Shown here: positions 1 to 5,096 of the stretch, piece after piece
Numbering within the stretch: position 1 is the stretch's first letter
How the letters are laid out: each line of letters starts with the position of its first letter
Origin: Bacteroides_F sp964482605
GTDB taxonomy: Bacteria > Bacillota > Clostridia > Lachnospirales > Lachnospiraceae
DNA length: 5,642 bases
Assembly: GCA_964482605.1 (NCBI GenBank)
Contig: CAYZYS010000139.1
Coordinates: 1 to 5,642, forward strand
Reading direction: 5' to 3'
Program-made: the position numbers and the translations under genes
The notes under the pieces: generated by a model
What the model saw: the letters and a program-made list of their open reading frames with translations, nothing else
Databases searched by the model: none
What the model was told of the DNA's origin: nothing

Positions 1-190
1 ATGTAATCAGAGGGTCACAGTCCCCCTGTTGAGGGACTAACCGCCTACCGTTATGGTGGCACCCATGGGGATACTACCATGGTTTTGCAGGAATTTCAAC
101 AAAAAAAATAAACGGCATCCATATGGGAATGCCGTTTTTATGTTCCTCAAAAAATCAGCGAGCAAGGAATCCCATGGCTTCAGCCATGGA
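1..190 (+). mobile_element. Possible right-end/guide-RNA-like remnant of an IS200/IS605-type element
   Basis: No convincing gene lies here. Four hairpins occur in a row: 19-38 (AGTCCC/GGGACT, 8-nt loop), 43-60 (GCC-t-ACC/GGT-GGC), 63-82 (CCATGG/CCATGG) and 172-189 (CCATGGCT-TC-AGCCATGG). The last sits in the context AAGGAATCC...GGAAGCATG. That resembles the conserved end of IS200/IS605-family elements, where a stretch of the AAGAATCCC-stem-GGGAG type forms the 3' end of the TnpB-associated RNA. No transposase is visible; the only open frame from the edge is 12 codons (from base 2 to a stop at 38-40), too short to identify. The resemblance is from memory of the family and not from a search. 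It could instead be an unrelated structured RNA or simply a repeat-rich spacer. Confidence 0.3.
101..137. terminator. Bidirectional intrinsic terminator closing the operon
   Basis: A 9-bp stem pairs 110-118 (AAACGGCAT) with 129-137 (ATGCCGTTT) around a 10-nt loop, in which CC/GG can add two more pairs past a bulge. Read on the minus strand, the hairpin is followed by TTTATTTTTTTTG, a strong U-tract ending transcripts of the Ntn-hydrolase gene about 75 nt after its stop. Read on the plus strand it is followed by TTTTTA, so it could also stop transcription entering from the left edge. Confidence 0.75.
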
Positions 191-212
191 AGCATGCCAG
201 GACCATGCATTG

Positions 213-962
213 TCACTTTGTCTCACAAAGGGCAGGTGGCAACAATGCTTCCGTAATGATTCTGCCGCCAACAGGATTATAATACAGTATCCTGTCACCA
301 ACCTTTTCCGCCATCTCAATAATGAGCCTTGTGTCTTCACAAAGTTCCCCAAGTGTCCTGTCCTGGCGGACGGAAAGGTTTTGGGGTGTCATGTCAGTCC
401 AGCCCTTGCACATGAGCATGTCACCATATTTCAGTGTCTGCCATTCCCCCACCCCGTCCGTCAGCTCAATCATCCTTGTGTGTGGGACGTATGGGAAATC
501 ACGGTTTCCGGTGTTTACGAACTCCGACAACAGGAATGTGCATGTGCCAGGTGAGCCATGAAGGCTTTCTTGTTTCTTCACGGAACGGATTCTTGAAGCC
601 ACGTGTGCAACGACATCAAATGCGTCATCACCTTCATCCGCAAACTGGCTTATGAGCTTGCAGATTGGCAGTCCACCCGTCCGGTTCCTTCCATAAAATG
701 ACAAGATGGCATCACCAATCTTGAACACCTTTGTCGTGACGTCATTTTCAAATGCCATGTTCCCGCTTCTTTCAACTATCGTTGACCTGCTGTCGGCCGA
801 CACCGCAATGCCATTGCCATTTTGCGCCAAAACTATTAAGGACATATGGCTACCCCCCATGTAATCACTGCATGCCACGTCCACATGCCCTTCTGTTTTG
901 TCTGGCATGCCGTTTTCTTCCTCCCCATCATACACGCCATGCATAAAAAAATCAACTGCCAT
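213..962 (-). CDS. Proteasome-like Ntn-hydrolase with putative Ser nucleophile
   Basis: A 249-aa protein resembling proteasome beta subunits and HslV. After a 40-residue N-terminal segment comes the MSLIVLAQNGNGIAVSADSR block. With Ser41 counted as residue 1, Asp falls at 17 and Arg at 19, the spacing of Asp17 and residue 19 in the family. TTKVFKI supplies a Lys (residue 78) in the place of catalytic Lys33, shifted by five. The C-terminal part (LGELCEDTRLIIEMAEKVGD followed by VGGRIITEALLP) fits the last helix and strand of the fold. The family cleaves peptide bonds with an N-terminal Thr; Ser here would have to be exposed by autoprocessing or by Met removal from an internal start. ATG at 962 is chosen over ATG at 968 because GGGGAGGT lies 6 nt before it and directly abuts the other. 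It is the last gene of the operon. No ATPase partner or signal peptide is seen, so a cytoplasmic location is inferred. Confidence 0.72.
   Translation of the reverse strand: MAVDFFMHGVYDGEEENGMPDKTEGHVDVACSDYMGGSHMSLIVLAQNGNGIAVSADSRSTIVERSGNMAFENDVTTKVFKIGDAILSFYGRNRTGGLPICKLISQFADEGDDAFDVVAHVASRIRSVKKQESLHGSPGTCTFLLSEFVNTGNRDFPYVPHTRMIELTDGVGEWQTLKYGDMLMCKGWTDMTPQNLSVRQDRTLGELCEDTRLIIEMAEKVGDRILYYNPVGGRIITEALLPPALCETK
851..858 (-). promoter_or_regulatory. Possible internal ribosome binding site in the Ntn-hydrolase gene
   Basis: A purine run TGGGGGGT ends 5 nt before an in-frame ATG at 845-843 (Met40 of the long form). Initiation there would give a 210-aa protein beginning Met-Ser, and methionine aminopeptidase normally removes Met before Ser. 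That would expose the presumed catalytic Ser without propeptide cleavage. The G-run is not a classical AGGAGG, so this is only a candidate. Confidence 0.3.
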
Positions 963-968
963 TGTCAT

Positions 969-976
969 ACCTCCCC
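969..976 (-). promoter_or_regulatory. Shine-Dalgarno deciding the Ntn-hydrolase start
   Basis: GGGGAGGT lies 6 nt upstream of ATG 962-960 but immediately next to ATG 968-966, so the downstream ATG is the workable start. The site lies in the 16-nt gap after the 31-aa gene, which suggests coupled translation. Confidence 0.75.
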
Positions 977-978
977 AT

Positions 979-1074
979 TCACTTTCTTTTGTTAATGATG
1001 AAAATGAGCACCAAATTCACAAAAGTCAGTAAAACTTCTGTGGACAAAATCAGGATGTCTTTGCTTATTGCCAT
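979..1074 (-). CDS. 31-aa single-span membrane peptide
   Basis: A very short gene encoding MAISKDILILSTEVLLTFVN followed by a hydrophobic Leu/Val/Ile/Phe run and a basic tail, NKRK. Residues 7-27 form one membrane span with Glu13 inside it. A perfect AGGAGG (1082-1087) lies 7 nt upstream of the ATG, and the stop is 16 nt from the next start, so it sits squarely in the operon. Size and layout (short polar N-terminus, one span, Lys/Arg tail) recall the small 'putative holin-like toxin' peptides of Bacillota, but this is resemblance in architecture only. It could equally be a small regulatory subunit for a membrane partner in the pilus system, or control the hydrolase downstream. Coding status rests on the ribosome binding site, spacing and membrane-like composition. 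Confidence 0.65.
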   Translation of the reverse strand: MAISKDILILSTEVLLTFVNLVLIFIINKRK

Positions 1075-1081
1075 TTCCCTG

Positions 1082-1087
1082 CCTCCT
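1082..1087 (-). promoter_or_regulatory. Strong Shine-Dalgarno of the 31-aa gene
   Basis: A perfect AGGAGG with 7-nt spacing to ATG 1074-1072. It is the main evidence that this short frame is translated. Confidence 0.75.
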
Positions 1088-1089
1088 CT

Positions 1090-1098
1090 CCCCCCCCC
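1090..1098 (-). repeat. Homopolymeric G9 tract in the leader of the 31-aa gene
   Basis: Nine consecutive C on the plus strand (G9 in the mRNA) lie just before the AGGAGG of the 31-aa gene. The tract begins inside an ATG (1100-1098) that is out of frame with the small gene at nine G and would be in frame at ten. Runs of this length are prone to slippage. Confidence 0.8.
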
Positions 1099-1136
1099 AT
1101 GCCTGGTTGGCTTCAGCCCGTGGCAAGCCCATTCCA

Positions 1137-2243
1137 TTACCCGGCTGATATGTTGGTGGCAATGGTTGCGGTTTCCGTGCCGTCCGAACCTGACTCATTT
1201 GATGACGCGGAAGCCCCGTGGTTGAACCTGAATGCCTTCATACATTCCCTTACCACGTCAATTACCTTGTATGCCTCATCCTCCGGCATTTCGCATGTGA
1301 GCGTGCACTGGTATGTGCCATCCGTGTAAAGGTACTGCACCATCTGCATCCTCTTCTGGTTGGCCGTGTACGTGGCCTCGCCCCTCAGCATGTCCCCCGT
1401 GTTTTCAAACGCGGTGAGCACGAAGTTTGCCACGCTCACCCCTGTCTGCCTTCCATATTCAAGCTGCGTCATGCCCGTGTATGACACCCCGCCTGATGAT
1501 GAGCCGGTCATGCCAACCGTCAGGGTGCTTCCCGTAACCGGGTCAGTTGAGGTTATGCTTGTGTCGGAGGCAGTGGTTTCCCACCCCTCCGGGATGGCAT
1601 ACGTGAGGTCAGCCCCCGAGACATAAAAATAGGAATATTCCGCAGGTATGGCATCCTCCCTGTCATCCCACCTGAACGACCCCGATATGAGCGCCTGTTC
1701 ATCCGTGAGCCTGTCCGCATACACGTCAGGTATCATTGTCTCCGTGGTCACTATGCTGTCCAGTGACCATGCCTTTGTGACGTAATGCGTCTGCATTCCC
1801 GATTCATCCAGCATCCTGAATGAGTATTTCACCGTGGAATTGTCCACCCTTTCATATGAAGTGAGTGACGCCGATGACGAGGAAGCCATCGAGGCAACAA
1901 GCCCCTGGTAAAGGAACTGGTTGACCGACCCGTCATAATCGTCCACGTAAACATTCACGCAGGCCTTGCTTGCGGCGTGTATGTAACTGTCATACCCGTC
2001 CATCTCAACCCTCGTCCACCCCTCAGGGACGGACAGTGAAAAGCCAAGCTGCGGGTTTGACACCGTGAATGACGGGATGGACGCGGTGGTTGTTGCCTGT
2101 TCCACCTTAAAGTCCCTGTCAGGACTGTACGTGCGCAGCCTGCGGTTTGAGTTGATTAACGCAGTGGACAGCCCAAGGAACGCGGAGATTGCCGCAATCC
2201 CGATGCCTGCCTTAATCAATAACTGTTTTCTTTCATATGTCAT
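1137..2243 (-). CDS. Exported protein with two tandem PsbP/DcrB-like domains
   Basis: A 368-aa protein. MTYERK then a hydrophobic span at about residues 10-30, followed by NSNRRLR, indicates a signal anchor or signal peptide. There is no lipobox Cys, so it is not an obvious lipoprotein. Two similar domains follow: residues 66-194 beginning FSLSVPEGW (PEGW at 73-76) and ending SGSFRWDD, and residues 212-341 beginning LTYAIPEGW (218-221) and ending CMKAFRFN. A strand entering a [VI]PEGW turn, a central helix with aromatic-rich strands, and a final helix followed by S/A-F-R-[WF] are typical of the PsbP/DcrB/Mog1 fold found in secreted Bacillota proteins. A Ser/Thr/Ala-rich tail closes the protein. 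The biochemical role is unknown; a surface or envelope accessory to the pilus is inferred from position only. AAGGGGG lies about 9 nt before the ATG. Confidence 0.72.
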   Translation of the reverse strand: MTYERKQLLIKAGIGIAAISAFLGLSTALINSNRRLRTYSPDRDFKVEQATTTASIPSFTVSNPQLGFSLSVPEGWTRVEMDGYDSYIHAASKACVNVYVDDYDGSVNQFLYQGLVASMASSSSASLTSYERVDNSTVKYSFRMLDESGMQTHYVTKAWSLDSIVTTETMIPDVYADRLTDEQALISGSFRWDDREDAIPAEYSYFYVSGADLTYAIPEGWETTASDTSITSTDPVTGSTLTVGMTGSSSGGVSYTGMTQLEYGRQTGVSVANFVLTAFENTGDMLRGEATYTANQKRMQMVQYLYTDGTYQCTLTCEMPEDEAYKVIDVVRECMKAFRFNHGASASSNESGSDGTETATIATNISAG

Positions 2244-2268
2244 GGAAAAATGCCCCCTTCATTGGAAA

Positions 2269-2289
2269 GGGAGGCTTTTCCCGCCTCCC
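2269..2289. other. Intercistronic hairpin
   Basis: GGGAGGC (2269-2275) pairs perfectly with GCCTCCC (2283-2289) around a 7-nt loop. It lies in the 57-nt gap between the disordered-protein gene and the PEGW-domain gene. On the minus strand it is followed only by TTTCC, so it is not a good terminator. It may set relative expression through RNA stability or partial attenuation. Confidence 0.5.
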
Positions 2290-2300
2290 CATATGTTTTT

Positions 2301-3323
2301 TCAGTCCTCGTCGTCATCCATTATGCCGGGCACCACCGTTTCCTGGGGGGATTCGGTCACTGCCTGTGTGGGAGTGGCAGTCCCCACGGCGATGTCATTT
2401 CCCACGGTCCCCACGGTACTGCCAGTTCCCCTTGCCTTGACGGGGGTTGCCTGCCTTGCCGTTCCCCTGGCGGTTACAGCCGTTTTCCTTCCCGTGTTCA
2501 CCCCTGCCTGGGGTCTTCCCTGTGATGCTGCCTGCCTGGTTTTTGTGCCCGTGGCTTTCGCCGTTGTCCTTTTTGCGGACGGCTTTTCCGCATGGGCGGG
2601 AGCTGCCTTTGCATCCCCGTCAGGTGTAATGCCAATGCCAACGGATTTAACGTGTTTGTCTTCCGTCATGCCGGTGTCCATGGCTTCCCCGGCTCCTGCC
2701 ACGTCTTCCGGCTTGTCAGGGCTGTTGGCAGCCTGCATGTCACCATCAGGATTCGTTTCATCCGGTCCGGCTTCACCTGTTTCATCCCCGCCCATGCCCG
2801 TAACGTCAGGGTCTTTCGCAGGGATGTCCCCAAGGCTTGTCCATTCCAGGGAAGGGGTCATGCCGGTTTTCCCTGTTGCCTGTCCGTCATCCACGGCACC
2901 ATCCGTGGTGTCATCCATGGCAGGCTGTCCGGTGATGCCGTCATTTTGTGGGGGCATGTCATTTCCCGCAGGGGAACCGTTTTCACCCGGAAATTCATCC
3001 TCACCAAACGTCCCCGTTCCACCGTCATCCTGCCCAAGCCTTTTCAGGACCTCGTCTGTCATGTCAGGGCACCCCGTGTCCTGTCCCGTTCCTGAAGCGG
3101 GGTCATCATGCCTTACCTCGTAATTTTCCGCTGACCTGTCATGGTCAAGCCCCAGCATCATTTCATCACCCCTGAAGTCAGCCCTGGCATACTGTCCCCC
3201 CATGCCCTTGCCCCTGTGGTGTTTCTTCTGCTGTGACGCGTTCGTTGCCCATGCAATCAGCAGCCCAAGCAGGAAGGATGAAATGCCCACGCCACATATT
3301 GACATTAATGAATAAGGTTCCAT
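2301..3323 (-). CDS. Membrane-anchored disordered charge-block protein
   Basis: A 340-aa protein with no family I recognise. Residues 4-26 form one membrane span followed by QQKKHHRGKG; by the positive-inside rule the long tail would be cytoplasmic. The tail is low-complexity and apparently disordered: residues 50-245 are rich in Asp, Glu, Gly, Pro, Thr and Met, residues 245-300 are basic and Ala/Thr-rich (AEKPSAKRTTAKATGTKTRQ, recalling histone-H1-like tails), and the end is acidic (MDDDED). The start is set by GGAGGT with 6 nt to ATG 3323-3321; an in-frame upstream start at 3377 has no such site and overlaps the TadE-like gene. It lies 19 nt after that gene and looks co-transcribed. A scaffold, anchor or nucleic-acid-contacting role is possible, but only its composition supports this. 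Confidence 0.7.
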   Translation of the reverse strand: MEPYSLMSICGVGISSFLLGLLIAWATNASQQKKHHRGKGMGGQYARADFRGDEMMLGLDHDRSAENYEVRHDDPASGTGQDTGCPDMTDEVLKRLGQDDGGTGTFGEDEFPGENGSPAGNDMPPQNDGITGQPAMDDTTDGAVDDGQATGKTGMTPSLEWTSLGDIPAKDPDVTGMGGDETGEAGPDETNPDGDMQAANSPDKPEDVAGAGEAMDTGMTEDKHVKSVGIGITPDGDAKAAPAHAEKPSAKRTTAKATGTKTRQAASQGRPQAGVNTGRKTAVTARGTARQATPVKARGTGSTVGTVGNDIAVGTATPTQAVTESPQETVVPGIMDDDED

Positions 3324-3335
3324 GACCTCACCTCC
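3324..3335 (-). promoter_or_regulatory. Shine-Dalgarno fixing the disordered-protein start
   Basis: GGAGGTGAGGTC directly precedes ATG 3323-3321, with GGAGGT at 6-nt spacing. It shows that the longer frame starting at 3377, inside the preceding gene, is not the real start. Confidence 0.7.
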
Positions 3336-3342
3336 GTATGTA

Positions 3343-3825
3343 TTAATGTATGTTGGTTGAGCCTGCAGGTGACTCAATCATCATCGTAAGGGTTGATGAC
3401 CTGTTCGCTATCTTGCCCGCAAGGGAGGCGCTTACCCCCTCAAACACGAAGTAATTTGTTTCCACGTAAATGCTGAGGGTTGCCATGCTCCCCTTCTTCC
3501 ATGTGGCATGGTTGACAGTCTCCAGTGAGAACGTGTCAGATGGCTCGGCGCCGATTATGCCCATCTTCCCCACCGGCAGTGATTCCTGCAGGATTTGCTT
3601 CACCACCGTATTTGCCGCCGTGTCCGAACCGGCTATGCATGCTGCCCTTAAGGCTATGTAATTGACATAATTGAGCTTGTGGTCCACGATTGAAACCTCG
3701 GCACTGATTACCGTGAGCAATATGACAAGCAACTGGAACGGGAACACGAACAGGAAGGAAATCATTTCCCCCGCGCCATGCGTCCAGTCTGTGTCCTTTA
3801 ATTTACGCAGCTTAATGTCTTTCAT
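3343..3825 (-). CDS. TadE-like pseudopilin
   Basis: A 160-aa protein with a basic N-terminus (MKDIKLRKLKD), then HGAGEMISFLFVFPFQLLVI leading into a hydrophobic stretch to about residue 45, then an extracytoplasmic domain of about 115 residues. A single N-terminal span with a central Pro (Pro29) and a Gly/Glu-containing lead is the layout of TadE/TadF-type minor pilins, which are processed by the Tad prepilin peptidase and assist Flp pilus assembly. The fit is not perfect: no Gly precedes a +5 Glu as in the usual G/xxxxE site, since Glu20 directly follows Gly19. GAGAGGA overlaps the stop of the peptidase gene and stands 7 nt from this ATG, so the two are translationally linked. Without the neighbours the assignment would be weaker. 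Confidence 0.68.
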   Translation of the reverse strand: MKDIKLRKLKDTDWTHGAGEMISFLFVFPFQLLVILLTVISAEVSIVDHKLNYVNYIALRAACIAGSDTAANTVVKQILQESLPVGKMGIIGAEPSDTFSLETVNHATWKKGSMATLSIYVETNYFVFEGVSASLAGKIANRSSTLTMMIESPAGSTNIH

Positions 3826-3837
3826 GATTTTTTCCTC

Positions 3838-4269
3838 TCATAGACTTAACATGATGTCCTGGCAAAGACACAAGGCCGTGCCCATCATGAAACACGGCCC
3901 CATGACAATCCCGTTTTCCCCTTTGGCATTCCCTGCCCTGGCCACAACCCATGAGGCAAGTGCCATCATCTGTGACAATGCGATTGCCACAAGCCCGTCC
4001 CTGAACCCAAGGCAGAGCAGCATTGCGGCCATCATCTTGACGTCCGCGCCACTTTGTCCCAGCATGCCCCTGGCAATGAACGCACCCACGACCACGGCGG
4101 GCCCCACGAATGGCTTCCCCGCCATGCACTGGTGTACAATGCCAACGGCCATCAGGTACAGCGTAAGCCATGGTGGTATCTTCCCATCCTTGTAGTCCGT
4201 GACTGCGGCGACACCAAGCAATGCCAGGAGGATTACGGTAACTGTCTGTCCTTCACTCCATCCCATCAT
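3838..4269 (-). CDS. Minimal A24-type prepilin peptidase (TadV/CpaA-like)
   Basis: A 143-aa membrane aspartic peptidase expected to cleave the leader of the pilin encoded just upstream. Hydrophobic spans carry the two family motifs: TDYKDGKIP with catalytic Asp25, and SGADVKMMAAM with catalytic Asp76, matching DxxxxxIPN and GxxDxK of the A24 family. The usual Asn after IP is replaced by Pro. There is no N-terminal zinc/methyltransferase domain, so it belongs to the short peptidase-only class typical of Tad loci. The start is uncertain. ATG 4269 lies 4 nt after the pilin stop, suggesting translational coupling, but has no clear Shine-Dalgarno. A TTG at 4296 inside the pilin gene would add nine residues, and ATG 4266 would remove one. 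Confidence 0.82.
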   Translation of the reverse strand: MMGWSEGQTVTVILLALLGVAAVTDYKDGKIPPWLTLYLMAVGIVHQCMAGKPFVGPAVVVGAFIARGMLGQSGADVKMMAAMLLCLGFRDGLVAIALSQMMALASWVVARAGNAKGENGIVMGPCFMMGTALCLCQDIMLSL

Positions 4270-4273
4270 GCCA

Positions 4274-4492
4274 TTAAATGTTGAAGTTGTCCTCAACCTT
4301 GGTCTGCACGTTGGTGAAAAGGTTCTGGCCGAAAGTCAGGAGCAGGCCACCAAGCACAACCGCAATCAGGACGATGAAGATTACCTGGATTACCTCCATT
4401 CCGTCATCATCCATGATGAAGTCCCTTGCCTTGCCACATGCTGCACCGCATGCCTTTTTTGTCTTTGCCATAAGATTCTTGATTCCCTTCAT
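4274..4492 (-). CDS. Flp-like type IVb prepilin
   Basis: A 72-aa precursor of a small pilin. The 31-residue leader is basic (MKGIKNLMAKTKKACGAACG) and ends DDDG. Cleavage after Gly31 would leave a 41-residue mature pilin, MEVIQVIFIVLIAVVLGG and onward, with one hydrophobic helix and a short polar tail ending NFNI. This matches Flp1-like pilins of Bacillota Tad loci in size and layout. The +5 residue is Gln36 instead of the usual Glu; Glu33 is at +2. ATG 4492-4490 is preceded by AAAGGAAAGGAAAGAAAAA, a purine-rich site. A GTG at 4561 in the same frame lacks any ribosome binding site and would add a lysine-rich extension. It is the first gene of the operon, directly followed by its likely processing peptidase. 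Confidence 0.75.
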   Translation of the reverse strand: MKGIKNLMAKTKKACGAACGKARDFIMDDDGMEVIQVIFIVLIAVVLGGLLLTFGQNLFTNVQTKVEDNFNI

Positions 4493-4537
4493 TTTTTCTT
4501 TCCTTTCCTTTGCTTTTTTATGTTTTGCCCTTTTTTT

Positions 4538-4558
4538 AAGGGGCTTCCACGTCCCCTT
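4538..4558. other. 5'-leader hairpin of the pilin operon
   Basis: AAGGGG (4538-4543) pairs with CCCCTT (4553-4558) around a 9-nt loop, about 45 nt before the pilin start. On the minus strand it is followed by an A-run, not a U-run, so it is not a terminator. It may stabilise the pilin mRNA 5' end. Confidence 0.35.
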
Positions 4559-4603
4559 CACGTCTGGGACATTGGTAGTATGTCAACTGGGCATGCATTC
4601 TGT

Positions 4604-4617
4604 TTTGCCATGGCAAA
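4604..4617. promoter_or_regulatory. Perfect 14-bp palindrome upstream of the pilin operon
   Basis: TTTGCCATGGCAAA is a perfect dyad in the 196-nt gap between the upstream terminator and the pilin start. Position and symmetry fit an operator for a dimeric regulator. No regulator gene or second copy was seen, and no clear promoter was found in the gap, so the role is inferred. Confidence 0.35.
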
Positions 4618-4688
4618 CCATGCTAAAAAAATAATTGGGACTTTTTTTAGAAAAAACACGTCAGGAGTATGTGCTTAACATTCTCAAC

Positions 4689-4717
4689 AAAAAAAGGCAC
4701 GGGCAAAATCCCGTGCC
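4689..4717 (-). terminator. Intrinsic terminator after the 108-aa gene
   Basis: GGCACGGG (4696-4703) pairs with CCCGTGCC (4710-4717) around a 6-nt loop. On the minus strand it is followed by seven U (4695-4689). It ends the AT-rich module 18 nt after the stop of the 108-aa gene and makes the pilin operon a separate transcription unit. Confidence 0.88.
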
Positions 4718-4735
4718 ATAAAGACAAACTGTTTT

Positions 4736-5062
4736 TTACGTAGGGCAAACAGTGCAGGCAACACTTGCGGCTTTCAAGGACAAAGTGAAGAACATAGGCA
4801 CTTCTCCATCATCATTTCTTAGTGTCACCCACTTTTCATCCTCACTTATTATCAGGCACGTTTCCCCATCCATGCATACAACATACCCGTTACCATTATG
4901 CAAGTCCCAATAATCAGTTTCTCCGTTTTCATTTTCTTCTGTTTCAATGTACATGCCATATAAATCGGCTCCAGATTCAAACAAATCTTTTACACTTACC
5001 GTGACTTTCATTCCTTGTTTGAATATTTTTGTCACAATGGCAACCTTATTATAATCTTTCAT
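4736..5062 (-). CDS. Hypothetical 108-aa protein
   Basis: A soluble acidic protein with no signal peptide or membrane span. Short beta-rich segments alternate with acidic turns: IFKQGMKVTVSV, an acidic EETENENGETD-like region near residues 41-50, NGYVVCMDGETCLIIS, and a final FFTLSLKAASVACTVC. The closing pattern (a strand, then F-x-L-S/T-x-x-x-A) is common in small hypotheticals of phages and conjugative elements; no function can be given. GAGGAAATGAT precedes the ATG. Last gene of the AT-rich run, immediately before the terminator. Three Cys lie near or in the C-terminal half (VVC and AC-TVC). Confidence 0.72.
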   Translation of the reverse strand: MKDYNKVAIVTKIFKQGMKVTVSVKDLFESGADLYGMYIETEENENGETDYWDLHNGNGYVVCMDGETCLIISEDEKWVTLRNDDGEVPMFFTLSLKAASVACTVCPT

Positions 5063-5096
5063 ATCATTTCCTCGCTTTCTAAATTGAATTCCGAAT

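Noticed and set aside
123..554. Plus-strand frame of 143 codons
   Set aside because: Antisense to the Ntn-hydrolase gene and running through the terminator hairpin; no ribosome binding site and no recognisable protein features.
992..1198. Minus-strand 68-codon frame
   Set aside because: It overlaps the end of the PEGW gene and the 31-aa gene out of phase, with no ribosome binding site; the 31-aa frame has a perfect one.
2269..2289. Intercistronic hairpin as a terminator
   Set aside because: Only TTTCC follows on the minus strand, and the downstream gene continues in the same apparent operon.
2065..3123. Long plus-strand open frame of 352 codons
   Set aside because: It is antisense to the disordered-protein gene and part of the PEGW-domain gene, has no ribosome binding site, and its Pro/Ser/Val/Phe composition mirrors the opposite strand's codon bias.
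3812..4171. Minus-strand frame of 119 codons in another phase
   Set aside because: It overlaps the peptidase gene whose catalytic motifs are intact; Gly/His/Arg-rich composition is typical of an out-of-phase shadow.
3671..4195. Plus-strand frame of 174 codons
   Set aside because: Antisense to the TadE-like and peptidase genes, which have family motifs and ribosome binding sites; this frame has neither.
4493..4561. GTG start giving a 95-aa pilin precursor
   Set aside because: No Shine-Dalgarno before the GTG, and it would translate the 5' hairpin and purine-rich site; the ATG at 4492 gives a normal leader length.
4581..4586. TTGACA-like -35 element on the minus strand before the pilin
   Set aside because: No -10-like hexamer at 16-18 nt spacing (ACGTGA is found there), so no promoter is called.
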